Shown in pieces: positions 49,121 through 57,787 of a DNA stretch of 64,000 nt. A program made the translations under genes and the position numbers. The stretch comes from Pseudomonas atagonensis (lineage in GTDB: Bacteria > Pseudomonadota > Gammaproteobacteria > Pseudomonadales > Pseudomonadaceae). The notes beneath the pieces were generated by a model. It saw only the letters and a program-made list of their open reading frames with translations, did no database searches and was not told the DNA's origin. Where the stretch lies: the NCBI RefSeq assembly GCF_011369485.1, contig NZ_VXCA01000015.1, forward strand, positions 1 to 64,000, written 5' to 3'. Every line of letters begins with the position of its first letter. The stretch's first letter is position 1.

Positions 49121-49558
49121 GGGCTGGCAGGTAGGTACTTAGGAGGGCAGGCAACACATCAAGGGCAAAGGTTCTGGGCCCGGGGTGAAGATCCTGATCA
49201 ATTTGCAGGCTGGTTCGGTCAGAGTAAGTGGTCTTCGCAACACCCTTTGCATCATTCAAAGGCAGTGTCGTCGAAAGATTTACCTGGAAACCATCGAGGG
49301 GTCGTTCCCGCTTTTTTCGGTGAAGGCTTCTGGGAAGAAGGTTGACCGTGGGGATGTGTTCGACCGGAATTGACTTTCAGCTTGGTACTAACGCCGCGGA
49401 TACTAACGGATCGTCCCGGGCAAAGCAAACCCACCTGCAAAAAAGATTATAAACGGTAGCGACGGTGCGAGTGATGACGTGTAGATCGGGTCCATCCAAT
49501 CGGAAAGTCGACCATCCGTCGCCACAAAAGCGTGCGTCCATATCCGTCGCCAAATGGC

Positions 49559-49835
49559 TTATCCCCAGGTCAAGGGCCAAAATGACCCGAAAAAGCGCAT
49601 CGATATAACCGGGTAACAGGTACTTGTGCACATTAGTTGCGCAGGCTGTAACGTCGCTGTCACACCAAACCTGACCCCGGTGGCTGCCTGTAACGAAAGT
49701 TTAAGTCAATGAAAAACATCGCTTTTTTTTGTTGGTGAAAAAATCGTCAGTTTGAGCGCAGCCCCCATTCCACAAGGCTTTGCGGCGGATTGAAGACGGT
49801 TGTCCACTGAGTTATCCACAGCTTCTGTGGATTGT
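49559..49835. promoter_or_regulatory. Cluster of DnaA-box-like sites
   Basis: TTATCCCCA (49559-49567, one mismatch), TTGTCCACT (49800-49808, imperfect), TTATCCACA (49812-49820, perfect R1-type box) and TGTGGATTG in reverse (49826-49834). The last two form an 8-bp hairpin, ATCCACAG/CTGTGGAT (49814-49832). Confidence 0.4.
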
Positions 49836-49879
49836 CCCGAGCGCTTGCTCTAGGACGGGCGTGCCGAGTTTTTTTCGAC

Positions 49880-49907
49880 TTTACCTGTAAGAAAAAGAGA
49901 GTAGAGT
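49880..49907 (+). promoter_or_regulatory. Candidate promoter of the Sel1-like gene
   Basis: TTTACC (49880-49885), a 16-base spacer and TAGAGT (49902-49907), 33 bases before the start codon. Confidence 0.4.
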
Positions 49908-49939
49908 GGCGCGCCTTCCGATCTGTCCCACAGTGCTTT

Positions 49940-50263
49940 ATGAAGTTTCGCTCAGTATCAGACTCTGTTACCTCACAATCCCCTCGTGTTACCTCGCCCA
50001 AGCGATTTTCTGTACGCGTGGCCGAATGGCTGCTCGACAGCCCGCGCCTGAGTGACAGTCACAACGCCAAACACCTCGCCGGCCGCCTGCTCAAGCAACC
50101 AGCGCGCGAAGGCGTGGTCGTTGCGCAAAGCCGTCTCGGCCAATTGATGTGCCGCGAATGCGGCAATGCTCGGGATCGCCGTATCGGTCAGGACCTTCTT
50201 CGCCAGGCCGCTCGCGCCGGCGATCTGCGTGCACAGCAGGAACTCGGGCTCATCGAAGACTGA
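49940..50263 (+). CDS. Small Sel1-repeat-like protein
   Basis: A 107-residue soluble protein. The C-terminal 60 residues contain two helix-turn-helix blocks of the Sel1/TPR type (AREGVVVAQSRLGQLMC, then DRRIGQDLLRQAARAGDLRAQQELGLIE with AARAGDLRAQ typical of Sel1). The first 20 residues are Ser/Thr-rich and probably unstructured. The start at 49940 follows a promoter, but the ribosome site is poor. It is close upstream of rmuC, and the two may be co-transcribed. Confidence 0.72.
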   Translation: MKFRSVSDSVTSQSPRVTSPKRFSVRVAEWLLDSPRLSDSHNAKHLAGRLLKQPAREGVVVAQSRLGQLMCRECGNARDRRIGQDLLRQAARAGDLRAQQELGLIED

Positions 50264-50324
50264 GCTGTCCAAGTTCTGACACCTTGGTTAACCTTCAGGC
50301 TTTATTCCAACGGCAGGAGTCGCT

Positions 50325-51803
50325 ATGGCTATGGACTTGACCAGCGTATTGCTCGGTCTCGCAGGGGCAGGGCTGCCGTTATTGGCGCTGGCCTGGCAAC
50401 TGCAGCGCCGGGCGAGTAGCGGCCAGGCCGAAGTGGCCCTGCTGGAAGAGCGGCTGGCCATGGCGCAACTGGCGCAGGACGGACTTACCGCGCAGCTGGA
50501 CGCCAGTCGTGATGAGGTTGCCGATCTCGGTCAGGCCAACGCTGCCAAACAGGCTGATCTGGCAGCGCTGCGCCGCGAAGTCGAGTTGTTGCAGATCGAG
50601 CGCGACGATGCGCGTGACGCCTCCCATGCCTGGAATATCGAACGCGCCAACAAGGAAGCCGAACTGCGCCGTCTCGACGCTCAAGCCGCCTCACTGAATG
50701 CCGAGCTGCGCGAGCAACAGGAAAGCCACCAACAACGTCTGAGCGACCTGCAAGGTTCGCGCGATGAACTGCGTGCACAGTTCGCCGAACTGGCCGGGAA
50801 GATATTCGATGAGCGTGAACAGCGTTTCGCCGAGACCAGCCAGCAGCGCCTCGGGCAGTTGCTCGATCCGTTGAAAGAACGCATTCAATCCTTCGAAAAG
50901 CGCGTGGAAGAAAGTTACCAGGCCGAAGCCCGCGAGCGTTTCTCGCTGGCCAAGGAACTGGAGCGTTTGCAGGCACTTAACCTGCGCCTGAGTGATGAAG
51001 CCACCAACCTGACCCGTGCGCTAAAAGGCCAGAAAACCCAAGGCAACTGGGGCGAGCTGATTCTTGAGCGGGTGCTGGAACACGCCGGGCTGGAGAAGGG
51101 TCGCGAGTACCAGACCCAGGTCAATCTCAAGGGTCCGGACGGCGAGCGCTTCCAGCCGGACGTGATCATTTATCTGCCGGGCGACAAGCAGGTGGTGGTC
51201 GATTCGAAGGTCAGCCTGACCGCGTATCAGCAGTACGTAGCGGCCGAGGACGACTCCCTCGGGCAAATCGCGATCAAGCAACACGTGCTGTCGCTGCGCA
51301 ATCATGTCAAAGGCTTGGCGGGCAAGGATTACAAACGTCTGGAAGGCTTGCACAGTCTCGATTTCGTCTTGCTGTTCGTGCCGATCGAAGCGGCGTTTTC
51401 CGCAGCGCTACAGGCAGAGCCAGCGCTGTTTCAGGAGGCCTTCGATCGCAACATCGTCATCGTCAGCCCGACCACGTTGCTGGCGACATTGCGCGTGATC
51501 GACAGCCTGTGGAAGCAGGAACGCCAGAGTCAGAACGCCCGGGAAATCGCCGAGCGGGCCGGGTGGCTGTACGACAAGTTCGTGCTGTTCATTCAGGATC
51601 TGGATGAAGTCGGAAATCGTCTTCAGCAATTGGACAAAGCCTACAGCTCGGCGCGCAACAAACTCACTGAAGGGCGCGGCAACCTGGTCAGCCGCAGCGA
51701 ACAGCTGAAACTGTTGGGCGCGCGCGCGAGCAAGAGCTTGCCGGCCGATTTGCTGGAGCGGGCGATGACGGATGTCGACGGATTGGTCGAGTTGCCTGAG
51801 TAA
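50325..51803 (+). CDS. rmuC: DNA recombination protein RmuC
   Basis: A 492-residue protein whose family limits recombination at inverted repeats. An N-terminal membrane-anchor-like helix is followed by a long coiled coil (about residues 25-200, rich in heptad Leu/Glu/Arg). The RmuC nuclease-like domain begins near residue 215 and includes GNWGELILERVLEHAGLEKGREY, PDVIIYLPGDKQVVVDSKVSL and DFVLLFVPIE. CAGGAG precedes the start at 50325. The gene ends before a hairpin-type terminator. Confidence 0.94.
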   Translation: MAMDLTSVLLGLAGAGLPLLALAWQLQRRASSGQAEVALLEERLAMAQLAQDGLTAQLDASRDEVADLGQANAAKQADLAALRREVELLQIERDDARDASHAWNIERANKEAELRRLDAQAASLNAELREQQESHQQRLSDLQGSRDELRAQFAELAGKIFDEREQRFAETSQQRLGQLLDPLKERIQSFEKRVEESYQAEARERFSLAKELERLQALNLRLSDEATNLTRALKGQKTQGNWGELILERVLEHAGLEKGREYQTQVNLKGPDGERFQPDVIIYLPGDKQVVVDSKVSLTAYQQYVAAEDDSLGQIAIKQHVLSLRNHVKGLAGKDYKRLEGLHSLDFVLLFVPIEAAFSAALQAEPALFQEAFDRNIVIVSPTTLLATLRVIDSLWKQERQSQNAREIAERAGWLYDKFVLFIQDLDEVGNRLQQLDKAYSSARNKLTEGRGNLVSRSEQLKLLGARASKSLPADLLERAMTDVDGLVELPE

Positions 51804-51812
51804 ACCCGATTT

Positions 51813-51842
51813 TGTGGCGAGGGAGCCTGCTCCCTCGCCACA
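51813..51842. repeat. REP-type palindromic hairpin after rmuC
   Basis: TGTGGCGAGGGAG/CTCCCTCGCCACA form a nearly complete palindrome with a short CCTG centre. It lies between convergent rmuC and the sensor kinase gene. It may serve as a bidirectional terminator. Confidence 0.75.
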
Positions 51843-51862
51843 GGTCTTGTGGTGTCAAGGTT

Positions 51863-54800
51863 TTACAACGGCAAATACCGACTCAACAACGCCCGCAACG
51901 CCGCCGGTTTCACCGGTTTGGCCAGATAATCCAGCCCCGCCGCATGCACCTGCGCCACCGTTTCGGGATGGCCGTCAGCGCTGATTACCACCCCCGGCAC
52001 CGGTTCGCCCAGGCGCGTGCGCAGCCACGCCATCAGCTCGGTACCGGTTTCGCCGTCATCGAGGTGGTAATCCACCAGCGCCAGTTGCGGTCGTACGCCT
52101 TCGTTGAGCAACGCAGCGCACTCCTCACGATTGCGCGCCGTCCAGACCTGACAACCCCAGCGACTCAACAAACTGTTCATGCCGATCAGGATGCTGTCTT
52201 CATTGTCGATGCACAGCACCTGCGCGCCGCTGTGCAGTTTGCCGTTGATTTCGCTGATCGCGCTGGCCGGTACGGTTTGTGAGTGGGCCAGCGGCACACT
52301 GACGCTGAAAACGCTGCCGCGTCCCGGCCATGAACGCACACGCAATGTATGGCCAAGCACGCGGCATAAACCATCGGCAATCGCCAGGCCAAGGCCCAGG
52401 CCTTTTTCGGCGCGGGTCTGATGGCTGTCGAGGCGTTTGAATTCTTCGAAAATGACTTTCTGTTTATCCAGCGCAATGCCCGGGCCGCGATCCCACACTT
52501 CCAGACACAACTCGCCGTCGCGCCGTCGTACGCCCAGCAGCACAGGGCCTTTGGCGTAGCGGAAAGCATTGGTGAGGAAGTTCTGCAGAATCCGCCGCAG
52601 CAGTTTGATGTCGCTGTCGATGCGCAGATGACTGCCGCGCACGCGGAATTTCAGGCCTTGCTCCTGCGCCAGCGCCTGGAACTCGGCACCGAGAATGTCG
52701 AACAGCTCATTGAGCGCGAACGGCTTGCGATCCGGGTTGATCTTGCCGTTTTCAAGTCGCGAAATATCCAGCAGATCGCTGATCAGGTCTTCGGCTGAGC
52801 GCAGCGAACTGTCGAGGTGCTGCACCAGTTTCTGCGCCTCGCCGCTCAAACCGTCGTCCTGATGGGAGAGGGCGGCGGAGAACAGTCGCGCAGCGTTCAG
52901 CGGCTGCATCAGGTCATGGCTGACCGCCGCGAGAAAACGGGTTTTCGACTGATTCGCCGCTTCGGCGTTGCCTTTGGCTTCGGTCAACGCGACGTTGAGT
53001 TGCGAGAGTTCCTGAGTGCGCTCGCTGACGCGTTGCTCCAGGCCTTCGTTGGCCTCGGTCAGCGCCTGTTCAGCCTCGCGGAACGCGGTGATGTCGGTGA
53101 AACTCATGACGAAACCGCCGCCCGGCATCGGGTTGCCGATCAGTTCGATCACCCGGCCATTGGGGAACAGACGTTCGGAAGTGTGCGCACGGCCCTGGCG
53201 CATCCAGTGCAGGCGCCGGGCGACGTGCACTTCGGCTTCGCCGGGGCCGCACAAGCCGCGCTCGGCGTTGTAGCGAATGATGTCGGCAATCGGGCGGCCA
53301 ACGCTGATCAAGCCATCCGGGTAGTTGAACAGCTCCAGGTAGCGACGGTTCCAGGCCACCAGTTTCAGCGATTGGTCGACCACGCTGATGCCTTGCGTGA
53401 TGTTTTCAATCGCGCCCTGCAGCAAGGCGCGGTTGAACTGCAACACTTCCGAGGCTTCGTCAGCGATGCGCACGACATCTTCCAGCTGCATTTCCCGACC
53501 TTCAATGGCGGCTTTTACGACGGCTCGCGTCGAAGAAGCGCCGAGAACACCGGCGAGCAAGCGTTCGGTGTGGGCGATCCATTCGCCGTCGGCGTTCTGG
53601 TTGGGATTGAAGCCTTTGCCCTGGCGGTAGGCGAACCGAATGAAGCTCTGTCGGGCGCGTTCCTCACCGACGAAGCGTGCCGCCAGTTGCAACAAATCAT
53701 CGATCTGCACCGCCAGCATCGAGCGCGCACTGGGGCGGGCGCTGATTTCCTGGCCGATGAAGCGCCCGGCCTGCCAGTGCTCCGAGACCCGAGTGCGCGA
53801 AAGCACCGAGACCCAGGCAAACAGCGTGAAGTTGCCGGCCAGCGACAGCACCACGCCTTGGGTCAGCGGGGTGATCGGTAGGTTCAGCGGGTTACTGTGC
53901 AGCCACGCCAGCCCAGGGAAACTGCTCAGCGACCAGCCGAGACTGTGTGCTGCAATCGGCAGAATCAATGTGTAAAACCATAGGAACGTGCCGGCAGCGA
54001 GACCGGCGAACACGCCGCGCCGGTTGGCCTGTTTCCAGTACAGCGCACCGAGCATGGCGGGTGCCAGTTGCGTGACCGCGGCGAAGGCAATCTGGCCGAT
54101 GGTCGCCAGACTCGCCGTCGAGCCGAGCAAACGATAGCTGACGTACGCCAGCAAAAGGATCACCACGATGCTCACGCGCCGCACCGAGAGCATCCATTGG
54201 CGGAACACTTCGAACGGGCGCTCGGCATTGTTGCGCCGCAGCAACCACGGCAACAGCATGTCGTTGGAGACCATGGTCGACAGCGCCACGCTGGCGACAA
54301 TCACCATGCCGGTGGCCGCCGACGCGCCGCCAATGAACGCCAGCACTGCCAGCGCCGGATGGGCCTGGGCCAGTGGCAGACTGATCACGAACGAGTCTGG
54401 CAGTACGTCGCTCGGTAACAACATCTGACCGGCCAGGGCGATTGGGACTACGAACAATGCTGCCAGTGCGAGGTACGCGGGAAATACCCATTTGGCCAGA
54501 CGCAGATCCTGTGGATCGATGTTCTCGACCACGGTGACGTGGAATTGCCGGGGCAGGCAGATGATCGCCATCATCGCCACACCGGTCTGTACCACCATCG
54601 ATGGCCAGTTGACGGTTTCCTTCCAGTATTCCTCAAGGCGCGGGGCGAGCATCGCCTGATTGAACAGGTCGTCGAAGCCGTCATACAGACCGAAGGTGAC
54701 GAATGCGCCGACGGCGAGAAATGCGAACAGCTTGACCAGTGACTCGAAGGCAATGGCCAGTACCATGCCGCGATGGTGTTCGGTGGCGTCGAGGTTGCGC

Positions 54801-55333
54801 GTGCCGAAGACGATGGTGAACAGCGCCAGCACCAGCGACACAATCAGCGCGGTGTCCTGGGCACGCGTGCCCATCGCGTCGGCACCAGCACCGATCAGCA
54901 GATTCACGCCGAGCACGATGCCTTTGAGTTGCAGGGCGATGTAGGGGAGCACGCCGACCAGGCAAATCAGGGCCACGACCACGGCCAGCGTTTGCGACTT
55001 GCCGTAACGCGCGGCGATGAAGTCGGCGATGGAGGTGATGTTCTCCTGTTTGCTGATCATCACCATTTTTTGCAGCACCCACGGCGCGCCGACCAGCAGA
55101 AGGATCGGCCCGAGGTAGATCGGCAGGAATGACCACAGCTGCTCGGCGGCCTGACCGACCGCGCCGAAGAATGTCCAGCTGGTGCAATAGACCGCCAGCG
55201 ACAGGCTGTACACCCACGCACGCATTCGCGGCGGCAACGGCGCGCTGCGACGGTCGCCGTAGAAGGCGATGGCGAACATGATGGCCATATAGGCCAGGGC
55301 GACGGCGGCGATCAGCCCGGTGGACAACGACAT
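51863..55333 (-). CDS. Hybrid sensor histidine kinase with SLC5-like membrane domain
   Basis: An 1156-residue protein resembling the CbrA-type and PA3271-type kinases of Pseudomonas. The first 490 residues or so form a twelve- to thirteen-segment sodium/solute-symporter-like (SLC5) domain. A PAS domain follows at about 625-740, with a coiled coil near 740-775. The H-box is AAVSHDLMQPLNAAR (phosphorylated His near 806) and the ATPase N-box is LRRILQNFLTNAFRYA (near 919). A C-terminal receiver has its Asp near 1087 in LALVDYHLDDG. It has no neighbouring response regulator. The ligand is unknown. Confidence 0.92.
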   Translation of the reverse strand: MSLSTGLIAAVALAYMAIMFAIAFYGDRRSAPLPPRMRAWVYSLSLAVYCTSWTFFGAVGQAAEQLWSFLPIYLGPILLLVGAPWVLQKMVMISKQENITSIADFIAARYGKSQTLAVVVALICLVGVLPYIALQLKGIVLGVNLLIGAGADAMGTRAQDTALIVSLVLALFTIVFGTRNLDATEHHRGMVLAIAFESLVKLFAFLAVGAFVTFGLYDGFDDLFNQAMLAPRLEEYWKETVNWPSMVVQTGVAMMAIICLPRQFHVTVVENIDPQDLRLAKWVFPAYLALAALFVVPIALAGQMLLPSDVLPDSFVISLPLAQAHPALAVLAFIGGASAATGMVIVASVALSTMVSNDMLLPWLLRRNNAERPFEVFRQWMLSVRRVSIVVILLLAYVSYRLLGSTASLATIGQIAFAAVTQLAPAMLGALYWKQANRRGVFAGLAAGTFLWFYTLILPIAAHSLGWSLSSFPGLAWLHSNPLNLPITPLTQGVVLSLAGNFTLFAWVSVLSRTRVSEHWQAGRFIGQEISARPSARSMLAVQIDDLLQLAARFVGEERARQSFIRFAYRQGKGFNPNQNADGEWIAHTERLLAGVLGASSTRAVVKAAIEGREMQLEDVVRIADEASEVLQFNRALLQGAIENITQGISVVDQSLKLVAWNRRYLELFNYPDGLISVGRPIADIIRYNAERGLCGPGEAEVHVARRLHWMRQGRAHTSERLFPNGRVIELIGNPMPGGGFVMSFTDITAFREAEQALTEANEGLEQRVSERTQELSQLNVALTEAKGNAEAANQSKTRFLAAVSHDLMQPLNAARLFSAALSHQDDGLSGEAQKLVQHLDSSLRSAEDLISDLLDISRLENGKINPDRKPFALNELFDILGAEFQALAQEQGLKFRVRGSHLRIDSDIKLLRRILQNFLTNAFRYAKGPVLLGVRRRDGELCLEVWDRGPGIALDKQKVIFEEFKRLDSHQTRAEKGLGLGLAIADGLCRVLGHTLRVRSWPGRGSVFSVSVPLAHSQTVPASAISEINGKLHSGAQVLCIDNEDSILIGMNSLLSRWGCQVWTARNREECAALLNEGVRPQLALVDYHLDDGETGTELMAWLRTRLGEPVPGVVISADGHPETVAQVHAAGLDYLAKPVKPAALRALLSRYLPL

Positions 55334-55500
55334 GCATCACTCCTGACAAAAGACGCCCGGGCATTCCAGCCCGGGCGGACAGTCTCGCATGAGTGCGGCG
55401 GTTAGTCAGTGTCGACCAAGGTCGTGGCGTGGCGGGGTGTCGCAGGTGTGGAACCGGGTGGTTTTTGTGCTGACCGGGCGGGCCTCATCGCGAGCAGGCG

Positions 55501-56043
55501 TCAGTTGTGACGCAGCGCAATATCGATCAGATGATGAAGCTCATCCACCTCCAGCGCCGCCGCCGAAAACAGAATCCGGAACACCACCGGCGCCACCACC
55601 AAATTGATCAAGCGGTCGATGCTCGGCGCGGTTTCCTCGGGGTGACGGTCAATGATGATCTGCAACTGTGCCGCAATGATCGTCACGCAATACCCCGGCG
55701 TCGCGCTCGCCTGTACGTCGCGCATCATGTTGCGTCCAGGCTCGGAGCTCATCTCGTCCAGATACTGCTCGGCCCATGCCCGAATATCGCTGCGCAGGCT
55801 GCCGGTTAGTGCCGGCTCACTGTCGGGGCGCATGCGGGCGAGGGCGACGTCGGCCAACAACGCGGCGAGATCGCCCCAGCGCCGGTAGATCGTCGACGGT
55901 GTAACCCCGGCGCGCGCCGCGATTTGCGGCACTGTCACCGTGGAGCGCTCCTGTTCTTGCAGCAGCGCGCGGACAGCCGAATGAATCGACTCTTGCACCC
56001 GGGCACTGCGGCCGCCGGGGCGTAAACCTTCTTTAATAGCCAT
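55501..56043 (-). CDS. TetR family transcriptional regulator
   Basis: A 180-residue repressor. The DNA-binding helix-turn-helix near residues 20-60 is VTVPQIAARAGVTPSTIYRRWGDLAALLADV. The C-terminal domain (TetR_C-type) binds an unknown ligand. It is divergent from an MFS transporter, and a perfect 17-bp inverted repeat lies between them. Confidence 0.9.
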   Translation of the reverse strand: MAIKEGLRPGGRSARVQESIHSAVRALLQEQERSTVTVPQIAARAGVTPSTIYRRWGDLAALLADVALARMRPDSEPALTGSLRSDIRAWAEQYLDEMSSEPGRNMMRDVQASATPGYCVTIIAAQLQIIIDRHPEETAPSIDRLINLVVAPVVFRILFSAAALEVDELHHLIDIALRHN

Positions 56044-56089
56044 GCGGCAGACCTTAACACAAAGAATTTGCTTTAAGCGCGAGGCGGTA

Positions 56090-56132
56090 GCACACTCCGC
56101 AAAAGCAAAAAATTAGCTTTTGCGGAGTGTGC
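56090..56132. promoter_or_regulatory. Perfect 17-bp inverted repeat over the MFS ribosome site
   Basis: GCACACTCCGCAAAAGC (56090-56106) and its exact complement (56116-56132) flank a 9-base AT-rich centre. The right arm contains the MFS ribosome site GGAG (56124-56127), 7 bases before the start codon. It can be a TetR operator, an mRNA hairpin that hides the ribosome site, or both. Confidence 0.7.
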
Positions 56133-56134
56133 AC

Positions 56135-57322
56135 ATGATTAGCCTTGCTTCCAACCGTTCCAGCCTGTGGTTTCTGGCGATCACCTTACTCAGTTTTCTC
56201 GCCGCTTCCACCGCGCCGACGCCGTTGTACCACTTGTATCAGGATCAACTGCATTTCTCGGCCGCAGTGCTGACGCTGATTTTCGGTGTATATGCACTCA
56301 GCCTCCTGGCGGCTTTATTGACCGTCGGTTCGCTGTCCGATCACGTCGGACGCAAGCCGGTGATCTTCAGTGCCGTGTTGCTCAACGCGTTGGCAATGCT
56401 GCTGTTCATCTATGCCGACAGTGTGGCGTGGCTGATCAGTGCGCGAGTGTTGCAGGGCTTTGCTACTGGCATGGCCACGGCGGTGCTGAGCGCAACATTG
56501 CTCGACACTGACCGCCACCAAGGGCCGTTGATCAACAGTGTGGCGCCGTTGTTGGGGATGGCGCTGGGCGGCATGGGGTGTGGCTTGCTCGCCGAGTTCG
56601 CCCCGGCCCCGCTGCAACTGACCTACTGGTTATTGCTCGCGCTGTTTGTGTTGCAGGCACTGTATGTCTGGCGGTTACCGGAAAGTGTCACGCCGCAGGC
56701 CGGCGCCTGGGCATCGCTGCGGCCGACCCTGCATGTGCCGGTTCAGGCGCGGGCAACCTTATGGAAAGTCCTGCCGCTAAACACAGCGACTTGGGCGCTC
56801 GGCGGTTTTTACGCGTCGCTGGCGCCTTCGCTGGTGCGTACGGCCACCGGTTCCACGTCCAACCTGATCGGCGGCGCCACCGTGGCGGCATTGACCGTGA
56901 CGGGTGCTTTGATGATTTTCACCTTGCGCAATCGCAGCGCCAAACGTGCCTTGCAACTGGGCGCGAGTTTGCTGCCGATGGGTCTGCTGCTGATTCTGCT
57001 CGGTGTGCACAGCGCCAGTCTGCCGGTGTTTTTCCTCGGCACATTGGTCGCCGGTTGTGGTTTCGGTTCCGGATTCCTCGGTGCCGTGCGCAGCCTGGTG
57101 CCGTTGGCTTTGCCCCATGAGCGTGCGGGGTTGATGTCGGCGTATTACGTGCTGAGTTATCTGGCGTTCTGTCTGCCGGCGTTGCTCGCCGGCCATTTGG
57201 CGCGCAGTTTTGGCTTGCTCGCAACCACCGATGGTTACGGCGCGGTGCTGATCGTGCTGGCACTCGGCGCGTTATTGCTCAGCGTGCGTCCGGCAGCGGT
57301 CAAGGCGTGCAGCGCTCCATAA
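56135..57322 (+). CDS. MFS transporter (TetR-linked)
   Basis: A 395-residue major facilitator with about twelve membrane segments. The N-terminus begins with a short tail and TPLYHLYQDQLHFSAAVLTL in helix 1-2. The MFS motif A-type loop GSLSDHVGRKPVIF is near residue 70. The divergent regulator and operator-like repeat suggest inducible efflux. The start at 56135 is well spaced from GGAG. The substrate is unknown. Confidence 0.87.
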   Translation: MISLASNRSSLWFLAITLLSFLAASTAPTPLYHLYQDQLHFSAAVLTLIFGVYALSLLAALLTVGSLSDHVGRKPVIFSAVLLNALAMLLFIYADSVAWLISARVLQGFATGMATAVLSATLLDTDRHQGPLINSVAPLLGMALGGMGCGLLAEFAPAPLQLTYWLLLALFVLQALYVWRLPESVTPQAGAWASLRPTLHVPVQARATLWKVLPLNTATWALGGFYASLAPSLVRTATGSTSNLIGGATVAALTVTGALMIFTLRNRSAKRALQLGASLLPMGLLLILLGVHSASLPVFFLGTLVAGCGFGSGFLGAVRSLVPLALPHERAGLMSAYYVLSYLAFCLPALLAGHLARSFGLLATTDGYGAVLIVLALGALLLSVRPAAVKACSAP

Positions 57323-57373
57323 GCCCGGCGGATTCGGTTAGCCTTGTTCGCCACTCTTCTCACGGATCGACTC

Positions 57374-57685
57374 ATGAAGATTATCCGCAGCAAAAGCTTC
57401 ACCGCCGACCGCGCCTGGGGCGCACTCGACATCGCCAACATGAAGGGCATCACCACGCGCTTGCACTGGACCGATCAGCCGTACAACTGGCATGTCAATG
57501 ATGGCGAGGAAGTGTTTGTGGTGCTCGACGGCACAGTGTCGATGCATTACCGCGAGAAGGGTGAAGAAAAACAGGTGCAGTTGGACGTTGGCGATATTTT
57601 CTACGCCTCGGTCGGCACCGAGCACGTCGCCCATCCGCAAGGTGCGGCGCGGATTCTGGTGATTGAAAGCGAAGGCAGCGTTTGA
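57374..57685 (+). CDS. Cupin domain protein
   Basis: A 103-residue single-domain cupin. The beta-barrel motifs are HVNDGEEVFVVLDGTVSMHYREKG (split by the sheet) and GDIFYASVGTEHVAHP, with histidine and glutamate ligands for a metal. It follows the MFS gene by 51 bases and may be read through from it. I see no pathway clue. Confidence 0.83.
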   Translation: MKIIRSKSFTADRAWGALDIANMKGITTRLHWTDQPYNWHVNDGEEVFVVLDGTVSMHYREKGEEKQVQLDVGDIFYASVGTEHVAHPQGAARILVIESEGSV

Positions 57686-57689
57686 TTAC

Positions 57690-57708
57690 TTATCTGCAAA
57701 ACAGATAA
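57690..57708. promoter_or_regulatory. Palindromic hairpin upstream of the TDT transporter
   Basis: TTATCTG (57690-57696)/CAGATAA (57702-57708) with a 5-base A-rich loop, followed by an AT-rich stretch. It may be an operator or weak terminator before the next gene; no T-run follows. Confidence 0.4.
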
Positions 57709-57787
57709 CAGTTAGAGATATTACCCGTTATATAGATATTCGATTCGGATCTACCATGGACTCAACCTCACCAGAGGAGAGGAGTTC

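Larger units (their letters stand above)
48978..49939. other. 962-base region without a convincing gene
   Basis: No frame here has a good start, ribosome site and recognisable protein. The longest frames (49377-49631 minus, 84 residues; 48993-49259 minus, 88 residues) look accidental. What can be seen is stem-loops near 49003-49120, short direct repeats (TACTAACG near 49386 and 49401; ATCCGTCGCCA near 49514 and 49543), DnaA-box-like sites at 49559-49835 and a promoter before the Sel1-like gene. Base composition looks less GC-rich than the flanks. Confidence 0.55.

Noticed and set aside
49377..49631. 84-codon frame on the minus strand in the gene-poor region
   Set aside because: No good ribosome site and no recognisable sequence features; the neighbouring short frames at 48993-49259 and 49185-49373 are equally weak.
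49559..49835. Replication origin
   Set aside because: Only one perfect DnaA box and no dnaA, dnaN, gyrB, rpmH or parAB nearby. Kept as a regulatory-site cluster only.
57709..57787. CysB- or LysR-type binding site before the TDT transporter
   Set aside because: AT-rich sequence is present, but I see no clear motif to support a named regulator.
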